From positions 496,001-560,000 of the forward strand of contig JACGCN010000005.1 of assembly GCA_014905825.1 (NCBI GenBank): a DNA stretch of 64,000 nt, in the 5' to 3' direction. Positions within the stretch are counted from its first letter, which is position 1. Every line of letters begins with the position of its first letter. The DNA comes from Lyophyllum atratum. Its lineage: Eukaryota; Basidiomycota; Agaricomycetes; Agaricales; Lyophyllaceae. The position numbers and the translations under genes are program-made. Positions 10,605 to 21,788 of this stretch are shown piece by piece. The notes under the pieces are model-generated. The model saw only the letters and a program-made list of their open reading frames with translations. It ran no database searches and had not been told where the DNA came from.

Positions 10605-13118
10605 AACCCTCGGAGGGCTGGAAAATCATGAGATATGCAGAGCACAATTTTCTACAGTGGGTTGGGTACATACCAGAAAGACCCACTTCCTTCACGACCA
10701 TGCATGGCTGTCGGTACCAGGTTGGTACATTCCTAGGCAATGCAGTCAGTACCAAGTGTGTAAGAGTCAATGCCCTAACAAACCTGGAGACCCTGGAGCT
10801 TTCTAGAATGCTTTGCCTTCGGAGGTCGGCCAGAAGCCACAACGGATACGTATTCCAGCATGCTTCCCTGAGTTATAGAGTGTTCCATGTCGCTATGGCT
10901 GCAGAAAGACTGTCAGTGATCAACAATAAAACAGAACTTGGTCCCAATGCTCCTCGACCTCAGAGTCATTCCGTATGGATGAACGTCGGGACTCTGTGTA
11001 TGTATGATCCAAGTTGAATATTTCTGTTATGGTGCCACTGTATGGCACCCGTTCCGCATTGATCGGGGGCTGTAGGAAAACATACCAAAGCAAAAGGTTG
11101 TTGCCGCATCGGACAACCCGGTTACGCCGTTACGGGACAGCAGCTTGAAGTTGCTTCATCTCCTCCACCTTTCAAGTCCATCTCGATCCAGTCTGGAGCT
11201 TGCCTGGCTCAGCGACTACCAAGAGCAAAGGTTTCTATGGAAAGCCAAATCGCTGATATTCCAGCTAGGAGCTCTGTCGGTCGAGATATTCAGGGCATGT
11301 GAGTGGAGGTGAGCTTGCCACAGAACTTATGATGTCAAACACAATTTTTGAAGAAGACATCGAATCACGACGTGTAGCAAAGAAACCCTCTAGAATGTGA
11401 AACGGATTTTACCTGGATCCTATGGGACTAGTCGGTTCTAATATGCCGTTCTTTCAGACCTCATAGGTTTTCATGAAATAATGTCAGCGTGACATGCGGC
11501 CATATGGCTCGAAACAAGAAATAATCTAACGGTAAGCATTACGTTCTCTCCGTGCTCGGGGGCTTGCTTATTTTGAGCATAATTCCAGGCCGAGCTTATA
11601 TTATACATCAGTAGCATCCCTGCGGTGCAGCTCCTTAGAGACATGGTTATGGAAGTTGATGCAAATATCGAGAACACCATGTTCGGACTCATTAACTCAA
11701 GAAGCTGGTGTTTCACTTCCAGTAGGGCATGCTTACATTGGTCGGACTTGCCTCGCCGCCGTGAACGATCCTTATGAGGCGAGTCTGATTGAATGCTCAG
11801 CATACACGGTACAGAATTGAAACATTCTGCTGATCTAGGATCTGAATGCAGCTCAGCATATCACAGGACCGCTAACGGACGGCATTCTTCGCCGTTTTAT
11901 GCCTCGGCATCCGCTGTAGTCTTCAGTACGGCTGGTCCTTTCTCCAGAGGTTCGAATAATGAATACGAATCCACATGGCAGGCTTCCAGACGCATCCCCG
12001 CATCCCCGATTCACTCCGAGCGCGTATACTTTCGGCATTGAGTAACAGCGAGCGCTTCTAGCCTACAATGCCGCGGCCACCTGCGGAATACTACAGCATG
12101 TATCCCGAAGGGATGCCCACGTTCATTTACTTGGGCGCTCTTCCCTTCATATGCATTGTAGTATGCAGGACCACCGAGTCATATTTGACTGCTTCTGCTT
12201 CCCGTGGCCTGGAAGCAACTATCGTCATCTAACATCTTGATAGGAACCCGCAGCATTTAAGGGCTGTTCAGTCGCCGCCACGCGACCCCATGGGAAATCT
12301 CTTGGCTCTGTTGAAGCTGCTTTAAACAGCCATTCTATGCTGGTCAAAGATGACCCCGTTCTTCGTCAATATACACAAACAATGTTGTGTCAGTAACCAA
12401 TGAACACGGCGACCATCATCAGTGTTCACAAGGTAGACTCAGGTGGCTCTTGCTATCCACGTGGAACAACCTTCCCTCTATCAGATACATGTCACTTTAC
12501 GAGCTCACAAAGAAGCTGCCCATAAGCGGCAACCACCACCTTCCTCCTCCCTTCCCACCCAATCCCGATGTCCTCAGGGTTCCACGGTTTTGTGCTTACA
12601 GCGCTCTACGTACGCCCCATGGGGAGAGGATCATTCGGTACATCTCTCATCCGCTCCTGATATCCGATCGCTTCTCGCCACTTGGTCGCGGCCACACTTG
12701 GTGTTTTCTTCACTCTCCTTGGCGGCTTGGAAAGGTACGGAGAGGTCGAGTGATCGATCGACATTCCGAAGTAGTACCTCCCGATCACCTTTCAATGTTC
12801 GGTCACATTGCACCATTGACATACCCTCTCCAATTCACGTGGACGCATCTCTATCTATCTGTTACGTATACGACTAATGAGAATTATGAACTACACATCA
12901 GAAGCACAGAAGCATCGATGCTAGAAACTCTGACAGCTCAAGTGTATCTGGCTGCACCTCTGTATCCTCTCAGCGCACATGCTCTACGCCCTGCGATCTG
13001 ATCTCGTCGAACCAAAAGGATTGCGGGAGATGCATAAAAGGCCGGAACGCATGCTACGGTAGCCAGGAAGACCTGAGCTTCCCCTCACAATTCTCACACC
13101 TCCCTACTCTCCAAGATA
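10605..13118. other. 2.5-kb stretch without a supported gene
   Basis: Plus-strand frames near 10755-10810 (NALTNLETLELSRML) and 11135-11270 (LRDSSLKLLHLLHL) resemble leucine-rich repeat pieces of an F-box protein, but they are in different frames with stops and no F-box. They may be relics. The part 12380-13118 is the presumed promoter region of the fungalysin gene and is CT-rich. Confidence 0.35.
13033..13040 (+). promoter_or_regulatory. TATA-like element of the fungalysin gene
   Basis: CATAAAAG lies about 80 bases upstream of the fungalysin ATG at 13119, a normal distance for a fungal core promoter, followed by a CT-rich stretch before the start codon. Confidence 0.5.
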
Positions 13119-15540
13119 ATGTTCTTAAACAAGTTCTTCACGTCTATCTATCTCGCTGTCGTGTACGCATCAATAGCCGGTGCATACTCCCAACACTCGA
13201 CCCACCGCACGCGAAGTATCGGTCGCAGCGGCTTCCAAGTTGATGCATTCCACCCTGAGACCAAGTTCGAGGTATACCGCCTTTCTACTGTGACGGACCT
13301 TAATACTAACGCGACAAAATAGACATTCGGTGCTGGCCTCGAACAACCTGCCAGCTTCGCGCCTCTTTCCCTATCCGACGCCACAGTGGACTTTGTGAGA
13401 TCACGCCTCGGCGTCGATGCGAGCAAGGTTTCTTTCAAGTCTGGCTTCACCGCAGAGACTGCCAATGTCGCCTATGTGAAACAAGCACATGTTCGTGATC
13501 GTGCCCGACCCCTTCCTCCTTCCTGATGTTGATGTCCGAGATAGGAGGGCGTATCTTTCGCTAACGCTGTAGCAAACGTCGCCTGGAAGGATAACAAGGT
13601 CGTCTCTTTTGGTTCTTCCTTCGTGAAGACAGGTAAGGATTTCATCTACCAGTTGCCTGGTGCTATATTGCTCATATACTTGACTGTTCAGATAAGATCG
13701 CATCATCTAAGCCATCTATCTCCGTGGAGTCCATCATCCCTAAGGCCGAGGAGGCTCTCGAAGGCAGATACAATAATCATCCAGCGACTCTCGAATACCT
13801 CGCCAGGCCCGACGGCTCCGTCGCTTTGGCTCATGTTATTCAGATCCAGAACGAACAAAGTGGATCGTGGTATGAAGCTTTCGTGGACGCTCATTCCGGA
13901 GAAATCCTTACCGTCACGGACTTCGTCTCGGATGCCACCGTGAGTTTATAGAAAGTGCAATAACCGTCTCCAGCTGATAGACCTTGCAGTACAAAGTCCT
14001 CCCTATCACCAAAGAAACCTTGCCAGAGGGTCAGGAAATTCTTGTTGACCCATTCGATCCGCTCTCTTCCCCGTTGGGCTGGCATGACGATGGTACGACA
14101 AAGACGAATAACACCTCGTAAGTGGAGTTCTAATCCTACGCTAACCGACATATCCTGAGACACGATCTACAGCGGAAACAACGTTGTTGCCTTCAAGGGG
14201 ACACAGAGCAACGTGACAGTGCCGAACGGTCCGGGTCTGGTCTTCAACTACACCGCCAACGATGCCATCGCACCCACTGAGGGCTCAAACATTGACGCAG
14301 CCCGGACCAACGCATTTTATATCATCAACACCGTCCACGACTTCGCCTACCGCTATGGCTTCACCGAATCTTCTTTCAACTTCCAGACCAACAACTTCGA
14401 TAAGGGAGGTAAAGGAAGAGACCGTGTGTTGATGTCGGTCCAAGATTCCTCTGGCACAAACAATGCCAACTTCGCTACACCCCCTGAGTTCGTCTATTTC
14501 CGTCTCCGCAATGACTTCTTTCTTATCTGTACCGCAATAGTGGTCAGTCAGGAACCTGCAGAATGTAAGGCAACCTTGACTTACTGCTATTGTACCGTTG
14601 ACGCGTCGCTAACAAATTGGTATAGGTATGTCTGGACACGGACACCTGTGAGCATCTCCACATGGCGTATGACGATTACATCTGTCTAACTGTTTATAGG
14701 TGAGACGTGATGGTTCGCTGGAGAACGACATCATTGTGCACGAGATGACCCACGGCATCACAAACCGCATGACTGGCGGCGGAAATGGACGATGCTTGCA
14801 AACTACCGAAGCCGGTGGCATGGGTGAAGGCTGGTCAGATGCTATGGCTGAGTATGCATCTTGATCCCTCGTTTTCAACCATGAGCTTATTCGTTCCACA
14901 AGATGGACAGAGCAGAAATCTGCGACCATCACCGACTATGTGATGGGCCAATATGTTATCGCTAACCCAGCTGGAATCCGCACACATCCCTACTCAACAA
15001 ATGCGTAGGTTACTTGTCTGTATTTCACAGCTTAACCCCAGACTGAATCACTGGCTAGGACGACAAATCCCCTTCGGTATTCGAGCATCGCCGCGCTCAA
15101 TGAAGTTCACAGTGCGTTACAATTAAGTTTGGGCGGCCTACTAGTCTAAAATATCTGTTATAGACATTGGCGAGGTGTGGGCCAATATGCTCCACAACGT
15201 TTACGCACCTCTCGTCAAGCAGTACGGCTTCTCCAGCACCGCGAGGACCACCCCTCAAGGAACCGAGGGTAACATTGTGTTCCTCCACCTCTTCATTGAT
15301 GCTCTCGCTCTACAACCCTGCAACCCCACCTGTACGTCCACAACAGCGAGTTTCCCGTCATTTGTGCTCATTTTTACCTTTCCAGTTGTCTCTGCACGAG
15401 ACGCGTGGATTCAGGCGGACGTCAATCGCTACGGCGGTGCGAATAGCTGTCTGCTGTGGAAGGCCTTTGCAAGCCGCGGCCTTGGCCTGAATGCTGCAAA
15501 TTTTGTTGATAGTAGCACAGTCCCGCCAGCATGCGTCTGA
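13119..15540 (+). CDS. Secreted fungalysin metallopeptidase (family M36)
   Basis: About a dozen exons assemble into roughly 590 residues. The N-terminus [21 protein letters not shown] is a signal peptide. Next comes the inhibitory propeptide (FTP and PepSY type, for example [16 protein letters not shown] and [16 protein letters not shown]), then the catalytic domain ([14 protein letters not shown]). The zinc site HEMTHG is encoded at about 14740, and the third ligand lies in [13 protein letters not shown]. The domain ends with [19 protein letters not shown] and a Cys-containing tail VPPACV. Several exons are tiny around 14530-14700, giving [21 protein letters not shown] when spliced. All hallmark residues are present, so an active extracellular endopeptidase is expected, acting in nitrogen acquisition or substrate degradation. 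Confidence 0.92.
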
Positions 15541-16350
15541 TTACACCTGAATTTACTTCCTTTGACATCTATTACTTAGCGGCGCTGAAGATTCAGTGTC
15601 TTACTACCAGAAAACGATAAAGTTTATGACGCTCTTTGTTTTCTCGGGCGCTGGACACTAAACACTATGATGGTCCACTTGTCCGAATTCGGCAGGCATG
15701 TACCTTACCTGTCACTTGTGTCTACAGGAGGGTCAAAGCGTGAAGTCGACCAAGACTGGAGCCTCGTGCTCAACGTAGGTGAGTATACTCCTGTAATAGT
15801 ACCTTTTGGATATCACAAGCTGGCCAAATTTTAGTGGGACGGAGGACTGGAGGCATGCCGCTTTGGCACACATCTGAAATCTATGGAAGTGTGCGGAAAG
15901 CTGTGACCACCTCAACGGCATTGGCCCTCTTAACAATGGTGATCTACTGATGTGACTCTAGTGTATAGGCCAAAGCACTCCCACTTACCTTATGCGCTTG
16001 CAGTTTGATGGGCACAGGAAGCAGTCAGTCGTCTTCGCTCAAGTTGGGAATGCGAAAAAGTGTGTTCCTCAATCCCCGCTGCAGCCCTAGATTAGTAGCT
16101 GCACAATGAAGTCTGCATCGACGGCCTTTCTCTGCTAATCTCCGTATCTCTCTGGATGACAACGGGGCCACCTGGCTGTCTTCGCCTGGCCATGATCTGG
16201 CAAAGCGGCTCGGCCAAGTAGAGTCAAAGATGTCTGTTCGCCATGATATAAAGCTCCACGGCGCCAACGACTATATCCAAAACCTGTACTCGACGCCACT
16301 TCTGCGACACATCAGTCTCCGTGTCTACACCGACGCTCTTATCCCCAGAC
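15541..16350. other. Intergenic, no gene seen
   Basis: Downstream region of the fungalysin gene and upstream region of the zinc-finger gene. Open frames here are short and featureless. Confidence 0.4.
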
Positions 16351-17229
16351 ATGTCAATGCCATTCCCGTCGTCAACTTACCAACTGGAACTTCCATTCAG
16401 CCAAGTGCACTCCTGCCCAAGCCATGCTGCATTATTGAAAGCCGCGGCAAAAATATCCTTTGGCCCTATGATCCATCCGCAGCCTACTCCTGTCGACATC
16501 TTCGACAACCCATTCGTACCCAGTGACCCCATCCCCTACCTCCCCCACGACTTCTGCGAGCTGGACCCAGCTGGAAATCACATCGGCGGATGTATCGGCC
16601 CAAACCCATCCATCTGGCGGGTGTTGAACGACGAAAAGTTCACATTTGTTTTTCCGAGGGATCTCAGCCAATCATTAGCGGTTCCAACCTCTTCAAAGCC
16701 TAAACTCGCTGGCACGTTTAGATTATCATTCCGACCTACCCTGGACGAGTTCATGTCCGGCTGGGAGAATAGTCGAGATTCCGACGACACCGATGCCGAT
16801 TCATACGACGACATTGACGGTGACGACGAGTACTGCGTGACCGTCGCGAAACGAAAAGCGAAGAATCAGCCGAACAGGCCAACAAAGAAAGTATTCCTCG
16901 TTGAACGTGACGGCGCAGCACCGAAACACAAGCATCGAGGCGGCGCTGTCAACAAGGAGGTCATTGCTGCCCCACGCGAGGCTCTTCATGAGGCTGCCAA
17001 CAAACAAACCCAGAGATTGTATCGGTGCACGGCCACTCGCGATTGCAACCAAGTATGCTTCACCAAGGGGGATTTGTACCGTCACCTTCAATCCAAAATC
17101 CACCAACGACCGTCCATCCCCTGTACCAAACGATGCGGGGCTATGTTCAGCAGGGCCGACGCCGCCAAAAGGCATGAAAAGCGGAATTCGTGTGGCTGGA
17201 AGAACAACAAATCCATAGCCATGGCTTAG
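16351..17229 (+). CDS. C2H2-type zinc-finger protein, putative transcription factor
   Basis: One exon from the ATG at 16351 (MSMPFPSSTYQLELPF) encodes 292 residues. The N-terminal half is Pro/Ser-rich. The middle is strongly acidic (about residues 145-170, SDDTDADSYDDIDGDDE), resembling an activation region, followed by basic residues KRKAKNQPNRPTKK. The C-terminus holds two atypical fingers: YRCTATRDCNQVCF...LYRHLQSKIH and IPCTKRCGAMFSRADAAKRH ending in a Cys in place of the last His. The same two-finger layout at the C-terminus occurs in the gene at 39.8-41.2 kb, a pattern frequent in Agaricomycete regulators. Nuclear DNA binding is inferred; targets unknown. Confidence 0.78.
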   Translation: MSMPFPSSTYQLELPFSQVHSCPSHAALLKAAAKISFGPMIHPQPTPVDIFDNPFVPSDPIPYLPHDFCELDPAGNHIGGCIGPNPSIWRVLNDEKFTFVFPRDLSQSLAVPTSSKPKLAGTFRLSFRPTLDEFMSGWENSRDSDDTDADSYDDIDGDDEYCVTVAKRKAKNQPNRPTKKVFLVERDGAAPKHKHRGGAVNKEVIAAPREALHEAANKQTQRLYRCTATRDCNQVCFTKGDLYRHLQSKIHQRPSIPCTKRCGAMFSRADAAKRHEKRNSCGWKNNKSIAMA

Positions 17230-17284
17230 GGACAGCTACGGTCTCGCCTTAGAGTTACAGGCATCAACAAGCATCTGCTTATCG

Positions 17285-17410
17285 ACATTCCCCGCGTGTT
17301 CACATTCCTTCTCTCCTACATTCCCTGCCTCTCCACATTCCTTCTCGTCTCCATTCCCTGCCTCTCCGCATTCCTTTTCTCTCTACATTCCCTTTCTCCG
17401 CACGCTCACG
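17285..17410. repeat. CT-rich imperfect repeat
   Basis: Short units of the type ACATTCC(C/T)T followed by CTCTCC recur about six times downstream of the zinc-finger stop codon. This is low-complexity sequence, probably in the 3-prime untranslated region. Confidence 0.6.
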
Positions 17411-17609
17411 TTTTCTCTTGTTACTCTTACGCAAATGGTTCTTCTGTCGCATACCTCATCACATTCACTACTTTACATTTCCTTAGTACAATATGTTACA
17501 ATCGGACGCTCATAGGAGCTGGCCTCTTAGGCATAATATGTATCCGTCTCGACGTTCCCACCTCAAATACACACTCATTTAGCTATACGCCGCCGGACTT
17601 CAAAGGAGG

Positions 17610-19870
17610 TCACTTTGCCTGGCCAGCGACAAGAGGGGGACGTCCGAGAGCCTTGAGATTGTCGTTTATTTCATCCAGATGATTCATGAACTGGCCCTTC
17701 AAATCATCCCACATCTTGGGTTCGTGCTCTTCTCGAAATTGAGCTAACCCAAATTGAGCTATGGCATGCAGCATAACTCACCGTGAAGTTTTCCTGAACG
17801 ATTCATGGCGAAATCTGTGATGGTCAGCATCATGCTCGTCTCAAACATGAATGCTATGGAAACTGTGAGTGTCCAAATAACATAGGTGAGACGTAGCCGC
17901 ACCTATAGTTCCCTCGTGAACCCTCATTGGCTTGAGCTCGGCTTCTGAGGCCATCTTGAACTCTTCGTAGGAAACTGGACCTACGGTTGAGGCCGAATAA
18001 CACGGTAAAAATCGCATGATAGACTTACCGCCGTGAGGGCAGAACCCCGTTTCGTAGCTCGCGCCACCTTCGATGGTTCGCATAAGTATCCCAAACAGGA
18101 AGACCGCATTCTACGTACCTGGCTGGAATCCGTCGCTGCGGCCACCATAAACGCCGTATATAAGCCCCATAAACTCCGTGGCCGCGTTTCGATGGTAATA
18201 CTAAGTGGTTCAGGCCTAAGTAACCAAAAAACGTAGGCGGAAATATGTAAGGTTTACCGGTGGACGGAACGTTCCACTCGCAATATCCCATCTCGGGCTG
18301 AAAATTAAGAAGTCTGCGAGAGGAACGTCTGGTTGTTTCGAGGGGGCCGTGAGGACGCAGAAGATGGATGGATCAATGTGATCCTTGGAGATACTGCCAA
18401 CGTTGACGAATTTCTCCATGGCATATTTGTAGGGAACGTAGCTAACGGCCGACAGGATTTGATAAGTCATAGATCGAAAATTAGTTGGCATTGGACACAT
18501 ACTTCCCGTGCCAAGCGACGACATCGAACGGGGTGTGCTCCTGGGCACAGTTGAAGAGTTTGCCACACAATCTGAGGAAGAACTCTAAGCAATGATTCAG
18601 GTTTACAAATGCAATCAATCACGTACTTATATGCAACTATATTTTCGGAAAGAATTAAGATATTATAAACGCGGTAGAGCTTGGAGAAACGTACTATTCC
18701 ACGGGCTTTGATCGATATCAAAACTAGCAAGAGGCGACTCAAAGTCGCGTGGATTCGCGAGACCATTTGCACCGAGGGGTCCGAGCTCTGGTAGAGTATA
18801 ATGGGAACCAAAGATTTCTTGGATGTCTGGGGAACATGGGGAATGAATTCGTTGAGCTCGAATGTATGATTGAAACTACCGTACATCCACGTGAAGGCCC
18901 GTCAGGTAAGGTAACCTGCCGACATGATATGAGGGACTTGGGACGGGGAGCGAGCGGATTATTTCACCTTGAATTTAAGGCCGCGTTGAATTACGAAAAG
19001 CTCTCCAGGGCGCACCATAACTCTGAAAGACGGAAGAAGCTTCACTTATAGAAACGTAGCTGCCAACATCGAGAACACTTACTTCCCAAATTCGGTCTGG
19101 ATATCAAGTCTTCCCAGCTGAGGGAGGATCAGAAAGTCTCCGTCGTTATTGCAAAAAGCCCTGTTCCCCATCGATGTGTTGGCGAGATACACATGAATCG
19201 CGAGGCCTTCCCTTAATGTCGGGTCACCATTGCCACTGATGGTCTTTAATCCGTCGACAAAATCGACGGAGGCAGTGGTAGGCGGAAGATCGAATGGGTG
19301 CCATGCTAGCTGTGTAGGACTGGCATGGACTTTGGGGTTCAATGGCAGGAACGTAGATTCGAGCTGAGAACGTAGGGTTGGAACGTTAGCGATTTTAAGG
19401 GCTAGAGATGACCAAGAGACATGCATCAGGGTTCTCAGCCAACTTGGTGAATCCCTGGTGGGCTACAGAAGGTCGGATACGATAGAGCCATCTGAGTTTT
19501 GGTGTTCATTCGCTGGAACCAAAAGAATGGGCAGAGACATACGAATGCAGGTTCTGGGCACGCGGTGTAATGAATGGGGTGCCATTCAACTTGATGTCGT
19601 CTGAGTGGAAGTAGTCATGCTAAGAAATATGGCCTGTCTCACCTGTTCTGCATACAGATCGTATTTACATTTCTGAGGACTGTTCTGTCCTTCCGGGAGC
19701 GTGTTAGGCCTGATCGCGTTTTAATCAATGCCACTGCAGAACGGTGGATAAGATGACATCACATACAGAGCTTCGCTTGCAAAAGAATTGCCGAAGCCGA
19801 CTTGGTATCTGTATGGATCGCGTTCAGCAGGTTGAGTCGAAAAGGACGATGGGGCAGTGGCGGAAGCCAT
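17610..19870 (-). CDS. hmgA: Homogentisate 1,2-dioxygenase
   Basis: A many-exon minus-strand gene starts at 19870 ([19 protein letters not shown]) and stops at 17610. Joined exons give the family order: [133 protein letters not shown] and CPHG. It opens the ring of homogentisate to maleylacetoacetate in phenylalanine/tyrosine catabolism, in the cytosol, with iron(II). The iron ligands of the family (His in YYHRN, Glu in TEFMG, His in PHG) are present. The second-shell His usually found six residues before PHG is Glu here ([10 protein letters not shown]). No frameshift remains once introns are removed. No other tyrosine-pathway gene is nearby. Confidence 0.92.
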
Positions 19871-21788
19871 GGCAGATTGAACTTGCGTACGACTAGAAGT
19901 TTAGAACTGCCGTGTTTATATGTTGGTGCTCATCGATTTGATCTACGTGATGAGACTCAGAGGGATGGATATGTGGCAGATGCCAATGGCGCGTGATCGC
20001 ATCCGTCAGAAATTGAATACATCATTCAATTTCCTATCATGACCGTAATCTATACACACTGAAAATAGACGGAAGTGCACACACAGGTTAGCAGTAAGAA
20101 AAATCCGGTGAGCAGTATTCGGGAAGATACTTGAGAAAGGAACAGTGAGATATTGCGTACACACCGAAGCTAACTCCGTTTAGTTTTGAGGCCGCACCAA
20201 AAGAAGTGGCATTTTAAGTGTTTTGAAAAGGAATGATGTGCGGTTCTACTCACCCTACAGCTACCTGAATCTCCAGTTCACCTCTCGCGTGCAGCACCTC
20301 GGTAGCTCATCCTTTTTGCTGATTTTTTTCTCGAACAGCAGGGCTACTGCGATAGCCTATTTCAATCTGGTAGGTTTATCGTGCAAAGCTGGAGAAGTCG
20401 AGCATTCAACGTTCAACGCTTAAACCATTTACGCGGGCCGCGATCCTTACCCAGCATCATGATATGGAAGCGACTGGTGTGAGAGGAGTTCTCCTCATCT
20501 TAGCCTCTTCGAAACGTATTCAGCGACCAGTATACACAGCACTGACATCGTGGGTGAAAGATCACCGTTTTCAGTACAGTTGCTTGACTAGCTAAATATC
20601 ACGACGCCATAGAGAATGATGAAGACTAGAGCGCGGACTAGAGCGCGGATAAAAGAATAGGATGCGGTCATGCAGCCATGATGCAGGGGGGAGTATTTGA
20701 TTATGCGTGTACGTCAAGCCTTTGATACGGTTTGGACGATGCTAGGGGCCCTAGCTGGGCCCTAGATCTTAACGGGAACAAAACCACTGGATGGTTCAGC
20801 AGATTGATGTGAGGTCGGTCAGCCGTGCGGGAAAGCTAGGTATCCAAGTCGTGTCAGAGAGGAAAACATGCACGTGGATGCCGGAAACGCAAAGTCGATG
20901 AAGACGCCATGGGTGGGATGCAGTACGAGTACATCTCGCCAAGTAGTCAAGCTGCAAGCTCCTGTGTTTTGGACTAAGCTCAAACTAAGCTTGTACCCGC
21001 CCATTGACCTTTGAAGCCTGAAAATGCATACCACGCTCTATCACGAGAGCCGAATCCCGCTCATAGTTCTGACAACCGCAACCTATGAATATGGTAAGGA
21101 AAGCGGGAGAATGGCAATTTGATCCTCGAACCTCGTAGCCCATTAGGCTTTTCATCCATAAAGCTTGGGGTTGATGGCGTTCCATTCTGTTTCTCGACAT
21201 CGAGATAAACTTGCACCTCTTCTCCATGACTTGGATCGGTCGTCAGGGATGACGCTGGTATTTGTGAGCTAGACATGGAGCTTGCATTTGTAGGTAGGTT
21301 GTGAGCAGCGTTGGCCGCTCAGCAGAGCCAACGCGCCGACTTTTAAGGCTTGAGACTGACTTGTTTTACAGAAATAGTGATAGACATGATTTGTACACGC
21401 TGTACAAGAGGCCAAGAGATATAAGCGGGTGAGAAGCCTGCCACAAGTGAAAGTTACCAGTAGGTGACAGAAGAACTTGAAGTCAAACAATGCGGACGCG
21501 GCACCGGGAAACCCCGAGAGACAAAATAATAGACAGTCTAGAGTCTAGACTGCATCCACCGCCGTCGATCTCTGAGTCTCTATAGAGTACAATGGTGACT
21601 GAGGCCAATGCCATTCCAAGTGTGGCAACCTGACTCTATCTCGACTATTCGGCGATATTTTGGGTTGATGTCGCATCTCAAAGCAAATTCTATAGTTCAG
21701 CCAACATTTCTCGTATAATACATTCGCGCCTTTCTTCTTCTCCTTTCCTTTCCTTTCCTTTCCTCCCCCATTTCCAACACCCACCACC
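19871..21788. other. Intergenic, no confident gene
   Basis: A minus-strand frame at 21276-21125 begins MSSSQIPASSLTTDPSHGEE and ends near SRIKLPFSRFPY. It looks like the N-terminus of a protein but no continuation was found, so it is left unannotated. Small direct repeats occur at 20627-20650 (ACTAGAGCGCGG twice) and 20747-20765 (GGGCCCTAG twice). Confidence 0.35.
21741..21764. repeat. TCCTT microsatellite
   Basis: Five to six units of CCTTT/TCCTT lie about 25 bases downstream (in the plus direction upstream) of the stop codon of the transketolase-like gene. Confidence 0.8.

Noticed and set aside
10628..11300. Leucine-rich repeat-like peptides on the plus strand
   Set aside because: Different frames, internal stops and no F-box; too weak to call a pseudogene.
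12387..13001. Plus-strand open frame of 204 codons before the fungalysin gene
   Set aside because: Composition and codon pattern are not protein-like; it overlaps the probable promoter.
17285..17682. Plus-strand open frame over the CT-rich repeat
   Set aside because: Low-complexity translation (repeated Ile-Pro-Cys-Leu-Ser) downstream of a complete gene and overlapping the HGO stop.
18880..18910. Apparent frameshift in homogentisate dioxygenase after GPSRG
   Set aside because: An intron with donor GTACGG and acceptor CCCCAG rejoins GGA-T to AC-ATC, giving [12 protein letters not shown]; the gene is intact.
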